Source: Actinopolymorpha pittospori
GTDB taxonomy: Bacteria; Actinomycetota; Actinomycetes; Propionibacteriales; Actinopolymorphaceae
DNA length: 64,000 bases
Reading direction: 5' to 3'
Assembly (NCBI RefSeq): GCF_014873875.1
Contig: NZ_JADBEM010000001.1
Span: 8,990,001 to 9,054,000 of the forward strand
The notes under the pieces were generated by a model. It worked only from the letters and a program-made list of their open reading frames with translations, did no database searches and had not been told where the DNA came from. The position numbers were made by a program, and so were the translations under genes. This document shows, one piece after another, positions 1 to 8,611 of this stretch; position 1 is the stretch's first letter, and the number at the start of each line of letters is the position of its first letter.

Positions 1-1195
1 GCGTCTATCCGTTGTTCGCGTTCCTGTTCGGCTACGGGATGATGCAGCTGTTCCTACGCCAGACCGCGGCCGGAACCCCGGAGCGGACCGCCGTCGCGCT
101 TCTGCGCCGGCGCGGTCTGGGCCTCATCGCACTGGGCTTCGTCCACGCCGCGCTGCTCATGGCCGGGGACATCATCGGGTCCTACGGACTGATGAGCCTG
201 TTGCTGGGTTGGTTGTTCCTGCGCCGCCGCGACCGCACGCTGCTGGTGTGGTGTGCCGTCGCCGCCGCGGTGACGGTGCTCGCGACCGCGCCCGGGGTCG
301 AGGCGGTGCTGACGGGGCAGCTCGCCGACCTCGGTACGTCCGGCACCGAGCTGACCACGATCGTCTACGCCTCCGGTGAGGAGAACCCGCTCGTCGCGGC
401 CGGCACGCGACTCACCACCTCGGCGTACGTCACGGTCGCCGGCGGGTTGTTGTCGTTCTCCGGCATGGCCGTGATGCTGCTCGGGTTCTGGTCAGCGCGC
501 CGGCGGATCCTCGAGGAGCCGGACCGCCACCTGCCGCTGCTGCGGTGGACGGCGGTCATCGGTCTCGCGGTCGGCTGGTCGGGTGGGCTGCTCGCCGCCC
601 TCGCCACGTCGGCTGGTGGGACGTCCCCGCCGAGGCCGTCTCCGAGACGGGGGCGTTGCGCCTGATCCAGGACGGCACCGGCGTCGCGGCCGGCCTCGGC
701 TACGTCGCGGTCTTCGGGCTGGTGGCGGCCCGGTTGGCCAGGAAGTCGCGGGGCACAGGCGACCGGAGCACGCTGGTCACCGCGGTCAGCGCCGTCGGCA
801 GGCGCCCGCTGTCGAGCTACCTGACCCACTCGCTGATCTTCTCCCCGCTGCTGGCCGCGTGGGGACTCGGCCTCGGCGGGGCGATGGGGAGCGCGGGGAT
901 GGCCGCGTTCGCGGTCGGCGTGTGGCTGGTGACCGTGCTCGGTGCGTACGCGCTCGAACGCCACGGCCGTGACGGACCGGCCGAGAAACTCCTGCGCCGG
1001 TGGGTCTACGGCGCGACGGCCCGCCGCCCGGCCGCGACCGCACCCACACCGTCCGCCAAGGCCCCGCTTCGGCCAGGCTCCGGTGAGTGGGGCGGGCGGT
1101 ACCGTCCACCTCCTGGGCAACACCGTCCTCAGCCTCGGCGCGATCGCGCTCGTCGTCGTGGCCTGGCGACGGATCCGGGACGCGAGAAACCTTGA
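1..1195 (+). pseudogene. DUF418 family membrane protein, 5' truncated by window edge and frameshifted
   Basis: Multi-pass membrane protein of the DUF418 family (function unknown, often placed with transport genes). The window opens inside the gene: frame 3 is open from base 3 and reads VYPLFAFLFGYG, typical of the family's early helix region. Near bases 605-640 the homology jumps to frame 2. Frame 3 runs through a Pro/Arg-rich tail to a stop at 663-665, while frame 2 resumes with WDVPAEAVSETG and then the family's C-terminal block GRRPLSSYLTHSLI (797-838). Restoring one base would give one continuous protein ending at the TGA at 1193-1195, with a low-complexity tail after about base 1015. Either a true frameshift mutation or a sequencing/assembly error; the sequence cannot tell which. 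Confidence is high for the family, moderate for the gene being dead. Confidence 0.75.
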
Positions 1196-1301
1196 ACCCG
1201 CCCGTGCGTCGATCACAATCAATGACACGACCGTGCTTCGTGACGACCAGACCGCGCCGACCAGCCCGCACCGACCAGACCCGAACGCCGTGGGGTGCAC
1301 A

Positions 1302-2054
1302 ATGTCGCGTACTTCCTCAGGTAGTCCCATGTCAGGCGACCCACGGCCGACAGGTCCGGTGCCGATCGGAACGGCGACGGTCGTCGGTCCCGGTGGTCTG
1401 GTCCGCGCCCTCGTCTGGATCACTTTCCCGCTGCTCGGCGCCGCCGCGGCCGCCCTGGTCAAGGTGGCCGTGTCCTGGGCGGCGTGGGCGGAGCTACCGA
1501 TCCCCGGCCTGGCGCGACTCCTCACCCGGTTCCCCGAGCCGCAGGCCACTTTCGGCGTCCTCGCCATCGGGTTCGTGCTCGGCCTCATCGTCGCCGGAAT
1601 GGCCGAGCGCGACTACGTCACCATCTCCGTCGACCACAACGAGGTCACCCTCAGGCATGGGCAGACCTCCCACACGTTCGCGCGTACGTCGATCGGTGCC
1701 GTCTTCGTCGACGCCAAGGAGGTCGTGCTTCTCGGCCGCGGGACCGAGGAACTGATACGCCAGCGCGGTGACCTGCCGAACGTCCGGCGGATCGAGGAGG
1801 CCTTCGTCGCGCACGGCTACCCCTGGCGGACCGGAGGGGATCCGTACGGCGGTGAGTACCGGCGGTGGGTGGACGACGCACCGGAGTTGCCCGCCGCCGC
1901 GCATGCGGTGTTGCGTGCCCGCGACCGGGCTCTCCGCGCCGGCGACCAGGCGGACGTGACGGAGCTGCGCACCGAACTCGGCCGGCTCGGCTTGGTCGTC
2001 CGGGACCAGAACAAGCGGCAGTACTGGCGACGGACGCAACGCGCCCGGCGGTGA
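1302..2054 (+). CDS. YqeB family membrane protein
   Basis: A 250-residue protein matching the actinobacterial YqeB family, whose biochemical role is unknown. Two hydrophobic segments near residues 32-58 and 78-97 are separated by a loop containing FPEPQATFG, a family signature. After them comes a soluble region with short beta strands (YVTISVDHNEVTL, GAVFVDAKEVVLLGR) and then a helical tail ending RDQNKRQYWRR. The ATG at 1302 is preceded by GGGGTG; an in-frame ATG at 1329 with AGGTAG upstream is an equally possible start. The frame stays open to about base 942 upstream, but that stretch overlaps the DUF418 coding region and has no membrane-protein character, so it is treated as read-through. 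Confidence 0.8.
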   Translation: MSRTSSGSPMSGDPRPTGPVPIGTATVVGPGGLVRALVWITFPLLGAAAAALVKVAVSWAAWAELPIPGLARLLTRFPEPQATFGVLAIGFVLGLIVAGMAERDYVTISVDHNEVTLRHGQTSHTFARTSIGAVFVDAKEVVLLGRGTEELIRQRGDLPNVRRIEEAFVAHGYPWRTGGDPYGGEYRRWVDDAPELPAAAHAVLRARDRALRAGDQADVTELRTELGRLGLVVRDQNKRQYWRRTQRARR

Positions 2055-2066
2055 ACCGTTGGCCGG

Positions 2067-2102
2067 ACGGAGCTGGCGCCGGCGTGCCGGGACCAGCTCC
2101 GT
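2067..2102 (+). terminator. candidate terminator after the YqeB gene
   Basis: Perfect 10-bp inverted repeat ACGGAGCTGG / CCAGCTCCGT with a 16-nt GC-rich loop, 13 bases past the stop codon. No long U-tract follows, as is common in high-GC actinobacteria. Confidence 0.5.
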
Positions 2103-2177
2103 TCCATCCGATCAAGCTCGGTTCGGGCTCCGTCCCACGCGGCCACGGGGGTGAACCGCCAGTCGGAGCGGCGTACC

Positions 2178-3116
2178 TCAGCGCCCCGGCGAGAGGAGGT
2201 CGTCGATCTCGGCCAGCTCCTCGGCGGTCGGCTCCCACTCACCCGCGGCGGCGTTGGCCCTGACCTGCTCGGCCGAGGTCGCTCCCGCGATCACGGACCC
2301 GCAACCCGGTTGCGCGGCGAGCCCCGAGATCGCGATCTCCAGGATGGACCGGTCGTGCTTCTCGCCCCAGGCGATCAGCGCCTCGACCCGGTCGAGCTTG
2401 TCCTCGGTGACATAGCCCTCCCGACCCGCGAGGCGGGAGTTCTCCGGAATCGCCCCGCCCTTGCGGACCTTGCCCGTCAGCAGCCCGTTGGCCAGCGGGA
2501 AGTACGGCAGCACACCGACCCCGTAGTGGCGGGCGGCCGGGACGACCTCGGCCTCGGCGCCACGCTCGAGCAGCGACCAGTGGTTCTGGGCCGAGACGAA
2601 CGGCGTCGTCCCGAGCTCACGCGCCACGTGGGCGGCCTCGGCGATCTGCCAGCCGGTGAAGTTGGAGTGCCCGATGTAGCGGACCTTGCCCTCCTTGACC
2701 AGCTCGTCGAGCGCCGCGAGCGTCTCGGCGATCGGGGTCAGCAGGTCGGGACGGTGGATCTGGTAGAGGTCGATGTAGTCGGTCCGGAGTCGCCGCAACG
2801 AAGCTTCGACCGCACGGCGGATGTAGGAACGGCCACCCCTCGCCCCGGCCGCCTCGCCGTAGCCCATGTCGCCCGCGAACTTCGTCGCGAGCACCACCTC
2901 GTCGCGCCTGCCGGTGAGGGCCTCGCCGAGGAGTTCCTCGGAGCGGCCGCGCCCGCCGTAGACGTCCGCGGTGTCGAAGAGAGTGATGCCGGCGTCGAGT
3001 GCCGCGTCGACGACCTCACGAGTGCGATCGAGGTCCAACCGGCCGCCGAAGTTGTTGCAGCCAAGGCCCACGACCGACACGTGCAGGCCCGACTGTCCAA
3101 GAGATCGATAGCGCAT
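2178..3116 (-). CDS. aldo/keto reductase
   Basis: NADPH-dependent aldo/keto reductase of 312 residues with the (beta/alpha)8 barrel length usual for the potassium-channel-beta/YajO-like branch. The catalytic tetrad is complete: D48 and Y53 in the FDTADVYGG strand-helix, K79 in LATKF and H121 in LYQIHRPD. The C-terminal cofactor segment is represented by SVIAGATSAEQVRANA. It would reduce aldehydes or ketones in the cytosol; substrate cannot be inferred. It lies convergent to the YqeB gene and divergent from the M6 protease, so it is probably monocistronic. Confidence 0.9.
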   Translation of the reverse strand: MRYRSLGQSGLHVSVVGLGCNNFGGRLDLDRTREVVDAALDAGITLFDTADVYGGRGRSEELLGEALTGRRDEVVLATKFAGDMGYGEAAGARGGRSYIRRAVEASLRRLRTDYIDLYQIHRPDLLTPIAETLAALDELVKEGKVRYIGHSNFTGWQIAEAAHVARELGTTPFVSAQNHWSLLERGAEAEVVPAARHYGVGVLPYFPLANGLLTGKVRKGGAIPENSRLAGREGYVTEDKLDRVEALIAWGEKHDRSILEIAISGLAAQPGCGSVIAGATSAEQVRANAAAGEWEPTAEELAEIDDLLSPGR

Positions 3117-3306
3117 GGGGCAGACCCTACGACCCCTGCCTTACGACCGGACGAAGCCGGCACACTCCGGTTGGTGATTTTCTGACCGAATCGCGGGACA
3201 GCTTCGGTGCTGATGTGCCACCTTGTGGATCACCATTTTCCCCCTTTGCCGACCCCGGCCGACTGTGCCCGGCTGTCCCGGGTGCGGATCCCCGGAAGGG
3301 AGTGCA

Positions 3307-5583
3307 GTGAGACTTCGCAAAGCCACCGCTGCCGTGGCATCGGTGGTGACCGTCGCCGCTCTCGCCGCCACCGCGGCCGGAATGCCGGCGTCCGCGTCAC
3401 CGCCCGCCAACCCGCAGGCCGCGCGCACCCACGCGCCCGACGACATGCCCAACCCGTACGGCGACAAGCTCCGCGCCACCCGCAAGGCCGCTCTGGAGAA
3501 GGTGTTGCGCGGAGAGGCCACGGTCCAGCGCAAGGGCAAGTCCGATGTGGTCCAGCTGGCCAAGGGCAAGTACGCCCAGCTCAGCATGGAGAAGACGGAC
3601 CAGATCTTCACGATCCTGGTGGAGTTCGGGGACCAGACCGACCCGCGCACCGGAGGCGCCGCGGGGCCGCTGAGCGGTGAGATCGCGGCGCCGCACCGTG
3701 GCCGGGACAACTCGACGTACTGGACCGACAGCTTCGACCGGCAGCACTACCTCGACATGTTCTTCGGCCAGGACCGCGAGTCGATGTCGACGTTCTACCG
3801 GGCGCAGTCGCAGGGCCGCTACACCGTCGCGGGCGATGTGAGCGACTGGATCAAGCTGCCCTACAACGAGGCGCGCTACGGCAGCAACGAGATCGCGGAC
3901 TCCGACGCGTACTGGAACTTCGTCAAGGACTCCGCGGCCGCGTGGTACGACTCCCAGATCGCGGCGGGCAAGACACCCGAGCAGGTCAAGGAGTACCTCG
4001 CGCGCTTCGACCACTGGGACCGCTACGACTTCGACGCCGACGGAAACTTCGACGAGCCCGACGGCTACGTCGACCACTTCCAGATCGTGCACGCGGGTGA
4101 GGGCGAGGAGGCCGGTGGCGGCGCCGAGGGTGCCGACGCGATCTGGTCGCACCGCTGGTACGCCTTCCCGGACGCCACGGCCGGTCCCGAGCTGAACCAG
4201 CGCGGCGGTGTGCCCTTCGGTGACAGTGGCATCTGGGCGGGTGACTACACCACGGAGCCGGAGAACGGCGGGCTCGGCGTCTTCGCCCACGAGTTCGGCC
4301 ACGACCTCGGCCTGCCCGACCTCTATGACACCAACAACAGCGAGAACGGCACCGGCTTCTGGACGCTGATGTCGTCCGGCTCCTGGCTCAACCACGGCAC
4401 GGACACCATCGGCACCACGCCCGGTTACATGGGCGCCTGGGAGAAGCTGCAGCTTGGCTGGCTGGACTACGAGGTGGTCTCACCGGACCGCAAGTCGACC
4501 CACGTGCTCGGCCCGGCGGCCGAGTCGACGGCCAACCCACAGGCCATCGTCGTCCCGCTGCCCAAGGAGGAGACGTCCACGGAGTACAACACTCCGTACT
4601 CCGGCTCCTATGAGTGGTGGGGCGGCTCGGACGACGACCTGAACGCCGCGCTGCGGCGCACGATCAACCTCACCGGCAAGACCACGGCGTCGCTGACCGC
4701 CAAGGCGTGGTACGACATCGAGGAGGGCTACGACTTCCTCAACGCCGAGGTCTCTGTCGACGGCGGCATCCACTGGACCAGGGCCGGCGACCCCGTCACC
4801 GGTAGCTCCGAGGGCTCCTGGACCGACCTGACCTACGACCTGACGCCGTACGCAGGCAAGTCGATCGTCTTCCGCTTCCGCTACGCCACCGACGGCGGCG
4901 TGCACCTCGCCGGGCCGATGCTCGACGACATCCGCGTCACCGCCGACGGCGCGTCGCTGTTCTTCGACAACGTCGAGGGCGGCACCAACGGCTGGAGCAC
5001 CAACGGCTGGACGAGGTTCGGCGGCACCGCCACCGCCTACAAGGGCACCTACTACCTCGCCGAGAACCGCCAGTACATCGGCTACGACACGACCCTGCAG
5101 ACGGGGCCGTACAACTTCAACCGGCTGCTGACCAAGCCGGACTGGGTGGAGCGCTACTCCTACCAGAACGGTCTTCTCGTCACCTACTGGAACGAGAAGC
5201 AGGAGGACAACGACACGAGCCAGCACCCGGGCGAGGGTCTGATCCTCCCGGTCGACGCGCGGCCGACCCCGATCCGCTTCGACACCGGCGCGAACGCCAA
5301 CCTCCGGGCGCAGGCCTTCGACGCGACCTTCGGTCCGGAGAAGACCGAGCCGTTGACGCTGAGTCGGGAGGTCCAGAACGGCCGCCGGATCCAGGTCGCC
5401 ATCGCCGACGTGCCCGCACAGAAGGCGATCTCGGTCTTCGACGACTCCGAGCCCAACCGCTACTGGAACGCCTCGCTGCCCAACAACAGCGTCAAGGTCG
5501 CGGGGTACGGCGTCCGGATCGAGGTCACCAAGCTGTCGCCCGACAAGCGGCAGATGACGGTGGTCGTCCGACCGGCGAAGTAG
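3307..5583 (+). CDS. secreted M6 family metalloprotease (immune inhibitor A-like)
   Basis: A 758-residue exported zinc protease. The GTG at 3307 is chosen because GGAAGGGAG sits four bases upstream and because it gives a clean signal peptide (basic MRLRKA start, Ala/Val core, cut near ASASP at residues 25-30); an ATG at 3223 would add an implausible Pro/Cys-rich leader. A propeptide follows, then the catalytic domain with HEFGHDLGLPD: H328 and H332 bind zinc and E329 is the general base. The region after about residue 440 has beta-rich, Asp/Gly-rich sequence typical of the C-terminal domains of InhA-like M6 peptidases. Calcium-type Asp runs such as DFDADGNFDEPDG precede the active site. Role: extracellular protein degradation. 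A strong terminator follows at once. Confidence 0.93.
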   Translation: MRLRKATAAVASVVTVAALAATAAGMPASASPPANPQAARTHAPDDMPNPYGDKLRATRKAALEKVLRGEATVQRKGKSDVVQLAKGKYAQLSMEKTDQIFTILVEFGDQTDPRTGGAAGPLSGEIAAPHRGRDNSTYWTDSFDRQHYLDMFFGQDRESMSTFYRAQSQGRYTVAGDVSDWIKLPYNEARYGSNEIADSDAYWNFVKDSAAAWYDSQIAAGKTPEQVKEYLARFDHWDRYDFDADGNFDEPDGYVDHFQIVHAGEGEEAGGGAEGADAIWSHRWYAFPDATAGPELNQRGGVPFGDSGIWAGDYTTEPENGGLGVFAHEFGHDLGLPDLYDTNNSENGTGFWTLMSSGSWLNHGTDTIGTTPGYMGAWEKLQLGWLDYEVVSPDRKSTHVLGPAAESTANPQAIVVPLPKEETSTEYNTPYSGSYEWWGGSDDDLNAALRRTINLTGKTTASLTAKAWYDIEEGYDFLNAEVSVDGGIHWTRAGDPVTGSSEGSWTDLTYDLTPYAGKSIVFRFRYATDGGVHLAGPMLDDIRVTADGASLFFDNVEGGTNGWSTNGWTRFGGTATAYKGTYYLAENRQYIGYDTTLQTGPYNFNRLLTKPDWVERYSYQNGLLVTYWNEKQEDNDTSQHPGEGLILPVDARPTPIRFDTGANANLRAQAFDATFGPEKTEPLTLSREVQNGRRIQVAIADVPAQKAISVFDDSEPNRYWNASLPNNSVKVAGYGVRIEVTKLSPDKRQMTVVVRPAK

Positions 5584-5612
5584 ACCCGCTCACTGCGGCA
5601 TCCTCCAGACGA

Positions 5613-5644
5613 GGCCCCGGGCACGCGACCGCGTGCCCGGGGCC
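5613..5644 (+). terminator. intrinsic terminator of the M6 protease gene
   Basis: Perfect 14-bp stem GGCCCCGGGCACGC / GCGTGCCCGGGGCC with a GACC loop, 30 bases past the stop. The stem is self-contained and much stronger than background. Confidence 0.8.
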
Positions 5645-5734
5645 CTCGCGCGTCCCACGCCCGACCACGGCACCCGTGAACGGCGCACCGCCGCGAAGCT
5701 TGGCCCGCTCCCCCTCGGCGAGCAGGATGGATCC

Positions 5735-6652
5735 ATGGCACCCACGAGCGCCTCCACCCGCGTACACGTCGACGGACGCGTCCTCACGTTGTCCAACCTC
5801 GACAAGGTGCTCTATCCCGAGACCGGGTTCACCAAGGGCGAGGTCATCGACTACTACAGCCGGATCGCTCCGGTGCTGCTGCCACGTATCCAGAGCCGCC
5901 CGCTCACCCGCAAGCGCTGGCCGGACGGCGTGGAGGGGCAACCCTTCTTCGAGAAGAACGTCCCACGCGGTACGCCTGACTGGGTGCGCACCGTCACGAT
6001 CGCGTCGCCGGGAAGCACCCGCGGCTCGGAGGAGGTCGAGTACGTCGTCGCCGACGACCTCCCCACCCTCGTCTGGCTCGCCAACCTCGCCGCGTTGGAA
6101 CTGCACGTCCCGCAGTGGCGGGTGGGGCCCCGTGGTGGGGTCAGACGTCCCGACCTGCTGGTGGTCGACCTCGATCCGGGACCGCCCGCCGACATCGTGG
6201 GGTGCTGCGAGGTGGCGCTCCTGCTGCGCGATCTCCTCGACGCCGACGGACTGCGCGCGTGGGCGAAGACGTCTGGTGGGAAGGGGATGCAGCTCTACGT
6301 TCCGCTCGCGGAGACCTCCGGCGACGCGACGACGGCCTACGCCAAGGAGTTCGCCGAGAAGCTCGCCCGGGACCGACCCGACCTCGTCGTCGCGTCGATG
6401 CGCAAGTCGCTCCGCCCCGGCAAGGTCTTCCTCGACTGGAGCCAGAACAACCCCGCCAAGACCACCATCGCCGCCTACTCCCTACGCGGCCGGTCGCGCC
6501 CAACGGTGTCGACCCCGCTCACCTGGGAGGAGGTGGAGGCGTGCGAGAACGCCGCGGACCTGGTCTTCGGGCCGGACCAGGTGCTCGACCGGGTGGAGGA
6601 GATCGGCGATCTGGTCGCCGACCTGGACTCCGTACGGCAACGACTTCCCTGA
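5735..6652 (+). CDS. LigD-type DNA repair polymerase/primase domain protein
   Basis: A 305-residue stand-alone polymerase domain of the bacterial NHEJ protein LigD (archaeo-eukaryotic primase superfamily). It fills and extends broken DNA ends with a preference for ribonucleotides in characterised relatives. Visible motifs: N-terminal VLTLSNLDKVLYPETG, phosphate-binding RYP-like region LTRKRWPDG (58-65), metal-binding DLDPG at 145-149, KTSGGKGMQLYVP and the late block VFLDWSQNNPAKTTIAAYS. No ligase or phosphoesterase domain is attached and no Ku gene is in the window, so it may work outside classical NHEJ or with partners elsewhere. The ATG at 5735 has AGGA seven bases upstream and starts at the conserved N-terminus. 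Confidence 0.9.
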   Translation: MAPTSASTRVHVDGRVLTLSNLDKVLYPETGFTKGEVIDYYSRIAPVLLPRIQSRPLTRKRWPDGVEGQPFFEKNVPRGTPDWVRTVTIASPGSTRGSEEVEYVVADDLPTLVWLANLAALELHVPQWRVGPRGGVRRPDLLVVDLDPGPPADIVGCCEVALLLRDLLDADGLRAWAKTSGGKGMQLYVPLAETSGDATTAYAKEFAEKLARDRPDLVVASMRKSLRPGKVFLDWSQNNPAKTTIAAYSLRGRSRPTVSTPLTWEEVEACENAADLVFGPDQVLDRVEEIGDLVADLDSVRQRLP

Positions 6653-6762
6653 CCATCCGGGAGCGCGCCCGGACCACCTCACCGCACGGGTGGGTCCGGA
6701 AGCGCCCGATTCGTGCGGTTCCTGGCCACAACCGATCCGTCTGGCGGCTAGTGTCGGGGCAC

Positions 6763-6888
6763 CGTCATGGCGCGCGCTCATGGCACGGCCATCGCTCGGT
6801 CATGGCACTGTCGTGGCGCGCGCTCATGGCACGGCCATCGCTCGGTCATGGCACTGTCGTGGCCCGGTCATGGCACAGTCATGGCACG
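6763..6888. repeat. phased TC(A/G)TGGC repeat array, including an exact 46-bp tandem duplication
   Basis: Within the 318-bp gene-free stretch 6653-6970. Bases 6768-6813 are repeated exactly at 6814-6859 (period 46) and a degenerate third copy begins at 6860. The array is built from an 11-mer close to TCATGGCACNG: TCATGGC starts at 6765, 6778, 6800, 6824, 6846, 6868 and 6879, with TCGTGGC at 6811 and 6857. Successive starts are 11, 13 or 22 bp apart, so most copies fall on one helical face. It ends about 80 bp before the start of the small acidic ORF at 6971. Possible protein-binding array; it is neither coding nor CRISPR-like. Confidence 0.85.
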
Positions 6889-6970
6889 AAACGGGTCCGG
6901 AGCCCTAGGCTCGAACGGTCGATTCACCCGCCGCGGCAGGCCGCGACGAGTGAGATGAGGAGGGATCGCG

Positions 6971-7132
6971 ATGTCCGAAATCGAAGTCCCGTTCGAGGAC
7001 GCCGTCGAGATCGAGGACGAACTCGAAGCCGAGGCGAGCGAGGACGTCGAGGAACCCGACATCGAGGCACCCGAGGCCGACTTCGCCGAGCAGCGTCTCG
7101 AGGTCGACCTGGACGACGATGACTACCGCTGA
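6971..7132 (+). CDS. small acidic protein, 53 residues
   Basis: Not a family I recognise. The ATG at 6971 follows an almost perfect ribosome site (AGGAGGG at 6958-6964), which is the main reason to believe it. About 45 percent of residues are Asp or Glu and there is one Arg near the C-terminus; it is predicted to be cytosolic and largely disordered or a single charged helix. It ends 21 bases before the TetR gene, so the two are probably cotranscribed. Such a protein could mimic nucleic acid or modulate a DNA-binding partner, but that is only inference. Confidence 0.6.
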   Translation: MSEIEVPFEDAVEIEDELEAEASEDVEEPDIEAPEADFAEQRLEVDLDDDDYR

Positions 7133-7153
7133 TCTCCACCGCGAGGAGCACGC

Positions 7154-7771
7154 GTGACCATGTCCGAGGCCCGCCCTCGGGGCGGCCGACTCCCCCGGCT
7201 GGCGCGCCGTGCCCAACTCCTCGACGCCGCCCGCCAGGTGTTCGTGGCCGTTGGCTACCACGCCGCCGCGATGGACGACATCGCCGAGCGGGCAGGCGTC
7301 AGCAAGCCCGTCCTGTACCAGCACTTTCCGAGCAAGCTCGAGCTCTATCTCGCGTTGCTCGACGCCACCTGTGACGCCCTGGTCGACGCCGTTCGTGCCG
7401 CGCTGGGGTCGACCACCGACAACCAGCAGCGGGTCGCGGCGACGATGGGTGCCTACCTCGACTTCGTGAGCGACGAGGACGGCACCTTCCGGTTGGTCTT
7501 CGAGTCGGATCTGACCGGTGAGCCGGCCGTCCGGGAGCGAGTCGACCGGGCGGGCCGCGAGTGCGCCAACGCGATCGCCGACGTGATCCAGGAGGACGCG
7601 GGGGTTCCGCGCGAGCAGGCGATGCTGCTCGCGGCCGGGCTCGCCGGAACCGCCCAGGTCACGGCGCGCTGGTGGTTGTCGATGGATGGCACGATCGGAC
7701 GTGACGAGGCGGCGAGGCTCCTCACGACCCTCGCGTGGCGGGGCATCCGGGGATTCCCTCGCGCCGAGTGA
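7154..7771 (+). CDS. TetR/AcrR family transcriptional regulator
   Basis: A 205-residue dimeric repressor of the TetR family. The N-terminal helix-turn-helix spans about residues 17-62 (LLDAARQVF...DDIAERAGVSKPVLYQHFPSKLELY). The C-terminal ligand domain resembles that of Rv3208, which sits beside the same DUF3107 and helicase genes in M. tuberculosis. The GTG at 7154 is preferred over the ATG at 7160 since GAGGAG lies five bases before it. Two inverted repeats in the following intergenic space (7776-7813 and 7821-7835) are candidate terminator and operator. Ligand unknown. Confidence 0.9.
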   Translation: MTMSEARPRGGRLPRLARRAQLLDAARQVFVAVGYHAAAMDDIAERAGVSKPVLYQHFPSKLELYLALLDATCDALVDAVRAALGSTTDNQQRVAATMGAYLDFVSDEDGTFRLVFESDLTGEPAVRERVDRAGRECANAIADVIQEDAGVPREQAMLLAAGLAGTAQVTARWWLSMDGTIGRDEAARLLTTLAWRGIRGFPRAE

Positions 7772-7775
7772 AGAA

Positions 7776-7813
7776 CGCCACATCCGCGACGCCGAGGTGA
7801 TCGGGATGTGGCG
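7776..7813 (+). terminator. 10-bp perfect inverted repeat after the tetR gene (terminator or operator)
   Basis: CGCCACATCC and GGATGTGGCG, separated by 18 bases, begin four bases after the tetR stop. The place fits a terminator; the long loop and lack of a T-run leave an operator role possible. Confidence 0.4.
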
Positions 7814-7820
7814 CGACTTG

Positions 7821-7835
7821 GCCCACGTTGTGGGC
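7821..7835. promoter_or_regulatory. palindrome upstream of the DUF3107 gene
   Basis: GCCCAC-GTT-GTGGGC, 6-bp arms with a 3-bp centre, about 110 bp before the DUF3107 start. It is a plausible operator for the neighbouring TetR protein; no experimental support. Confidence 0.3.
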
Positions 7836-7946
7836 TAGCCTCAACCCCGCCGGTGCACGATAGGGGTGAGGAGCTGCCGACGTCGCGGCACCGGTGGGTC
7901 AGCCGACCGAGCACGGTCCGGCTCAGGGACGAAAGAAGGGTGACCT

Positions 7947-8174
7947 GTGGAGGTCAAGATCGGTGTCCAGCACGCTCCTCGGGAGATCGTGCTGGAGAGC
8001 AACGAACGCCCCGAGGACGTCGAAGCGGCTGTGGGCAAGGCCCTGCAGAGCAGCGACGGCCTGCTCAGCCTCACTGACGAGCGAGGGCGCCGTGTCTTGA
8101 TTCCTGCCGACAAGATCGCCTATGTCGAGCTTGGAGCGCAGTCAGAACGTCGAGTCGGATTCGGCGCCATGTAA
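7947..8174 (+). CDS. DUF3107 family protein
   Basis: A 75-residue cytosolic protein of the actinobacteria-only DUF3107 family (Rv3208A/TB9.4 in M. tuberculosis). Function is unknown. The sequence is typical in length and pattern: VKIGVQHAPREI, then LLSLTDERGRRVLIPADKIAYVELG and a basic end RRVGFG. The GTG start at 7947 has GAAGGG nine bases upstream and the product begins at the usual MEVKIG. It follows tetR as in Mycobacterium, and the gap of 175 bp carries two palindromes. Confidence 0.93.
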   Translation: MEVKIGVQHAPREIVLESNERPEDVEAAVGKALQSSDGLLSLTDERGRRVLIPADKIAYVELGAQSERRVGFGAM

Positions 8175-8296
8175 GGACCCTGGCCACCACTTTTTCCGCG
8201 AGGACGAAGGGTCTGGACCAACGGCCGATTGAAACTGCGCCCGACGCGGGTGGAGGCTTGAGAAGCGCACTTCAGCTCCATGGAAGGGTGACTGAG

Positions 8297-8563
8297 ATGA
8301 GCCTAATCGGACTGCTGATCGCTGGACTGATCATCGGTCTGCTCGGTAAGTGGGTCGCGCCGAGCAACCGGGACAACATCCCCATCTGGCTGACCGTCAT
8401 CTGCGGAATCGGCGGTGTTCTCGTCGGCTACTTCGTCGCGGGCGCTCTCGGGGTCGCGGCCACGGGCGGAGTCGACTGGATCCGGTGGATCATCAGCATC
8501 GCCCTGGCCGCGATCTTCGTGGCCGTCGCGTCGACGCTGACGAGCCGCCGCGCGCTCAGGTAG
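8297..8563 (+). CDS. GlsB/YeaQ/YmgE family stress response membrane protein
   Basis: An 88-residue inner-membrane protein with three hydrophobic helices and many Gly residues (GLLIAGLIIGLLGKW; GIGGVLVGYFVAGALG; IISIALAAIFVAVAS), the pattern of the transglycosylase-associated GlsB/YeaQ/YmgE family, commonly induced by general stress. The ATG at 8297 is chosen over an upstream in-frame start at 8258 because GGAAGGGTG lies just before it and the family begins at this MSLIGLL. Confidence 0.92.
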   Translation: MSLIGLLIAGLIIGLLGKWVAPSNRDNIPIWLTVICGIGGVLVGYFVAGALGVAATGGVDWIRWIISIALAAIFVAVASTLTSRRALR

Positions 8564-8611
8564 TCGTTCGTCGGGGGGGACACAGCACACGAGTTCGTCG
8601 TCGAGACGAGG

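Noticed and set aside
942..1301. Extension of the YqeB gene to about base 942
   Set aside because: The stretch overlaps the DUF418 coding region in another frame, has Arg/Pro-rich composition and no family match.
6763..6888. CRISPR array
   Set aside because: Repeats are contiguous 11-mers with no unique spacers of regular length and no cas genes nearby.
8297..8563. SigB-type GTTT...GGGTA promoter before the GlsB-like gene
   Set aside because: A TTGAAA is present at 8229-8234 but no -10 or GGGTA at proper spacing.
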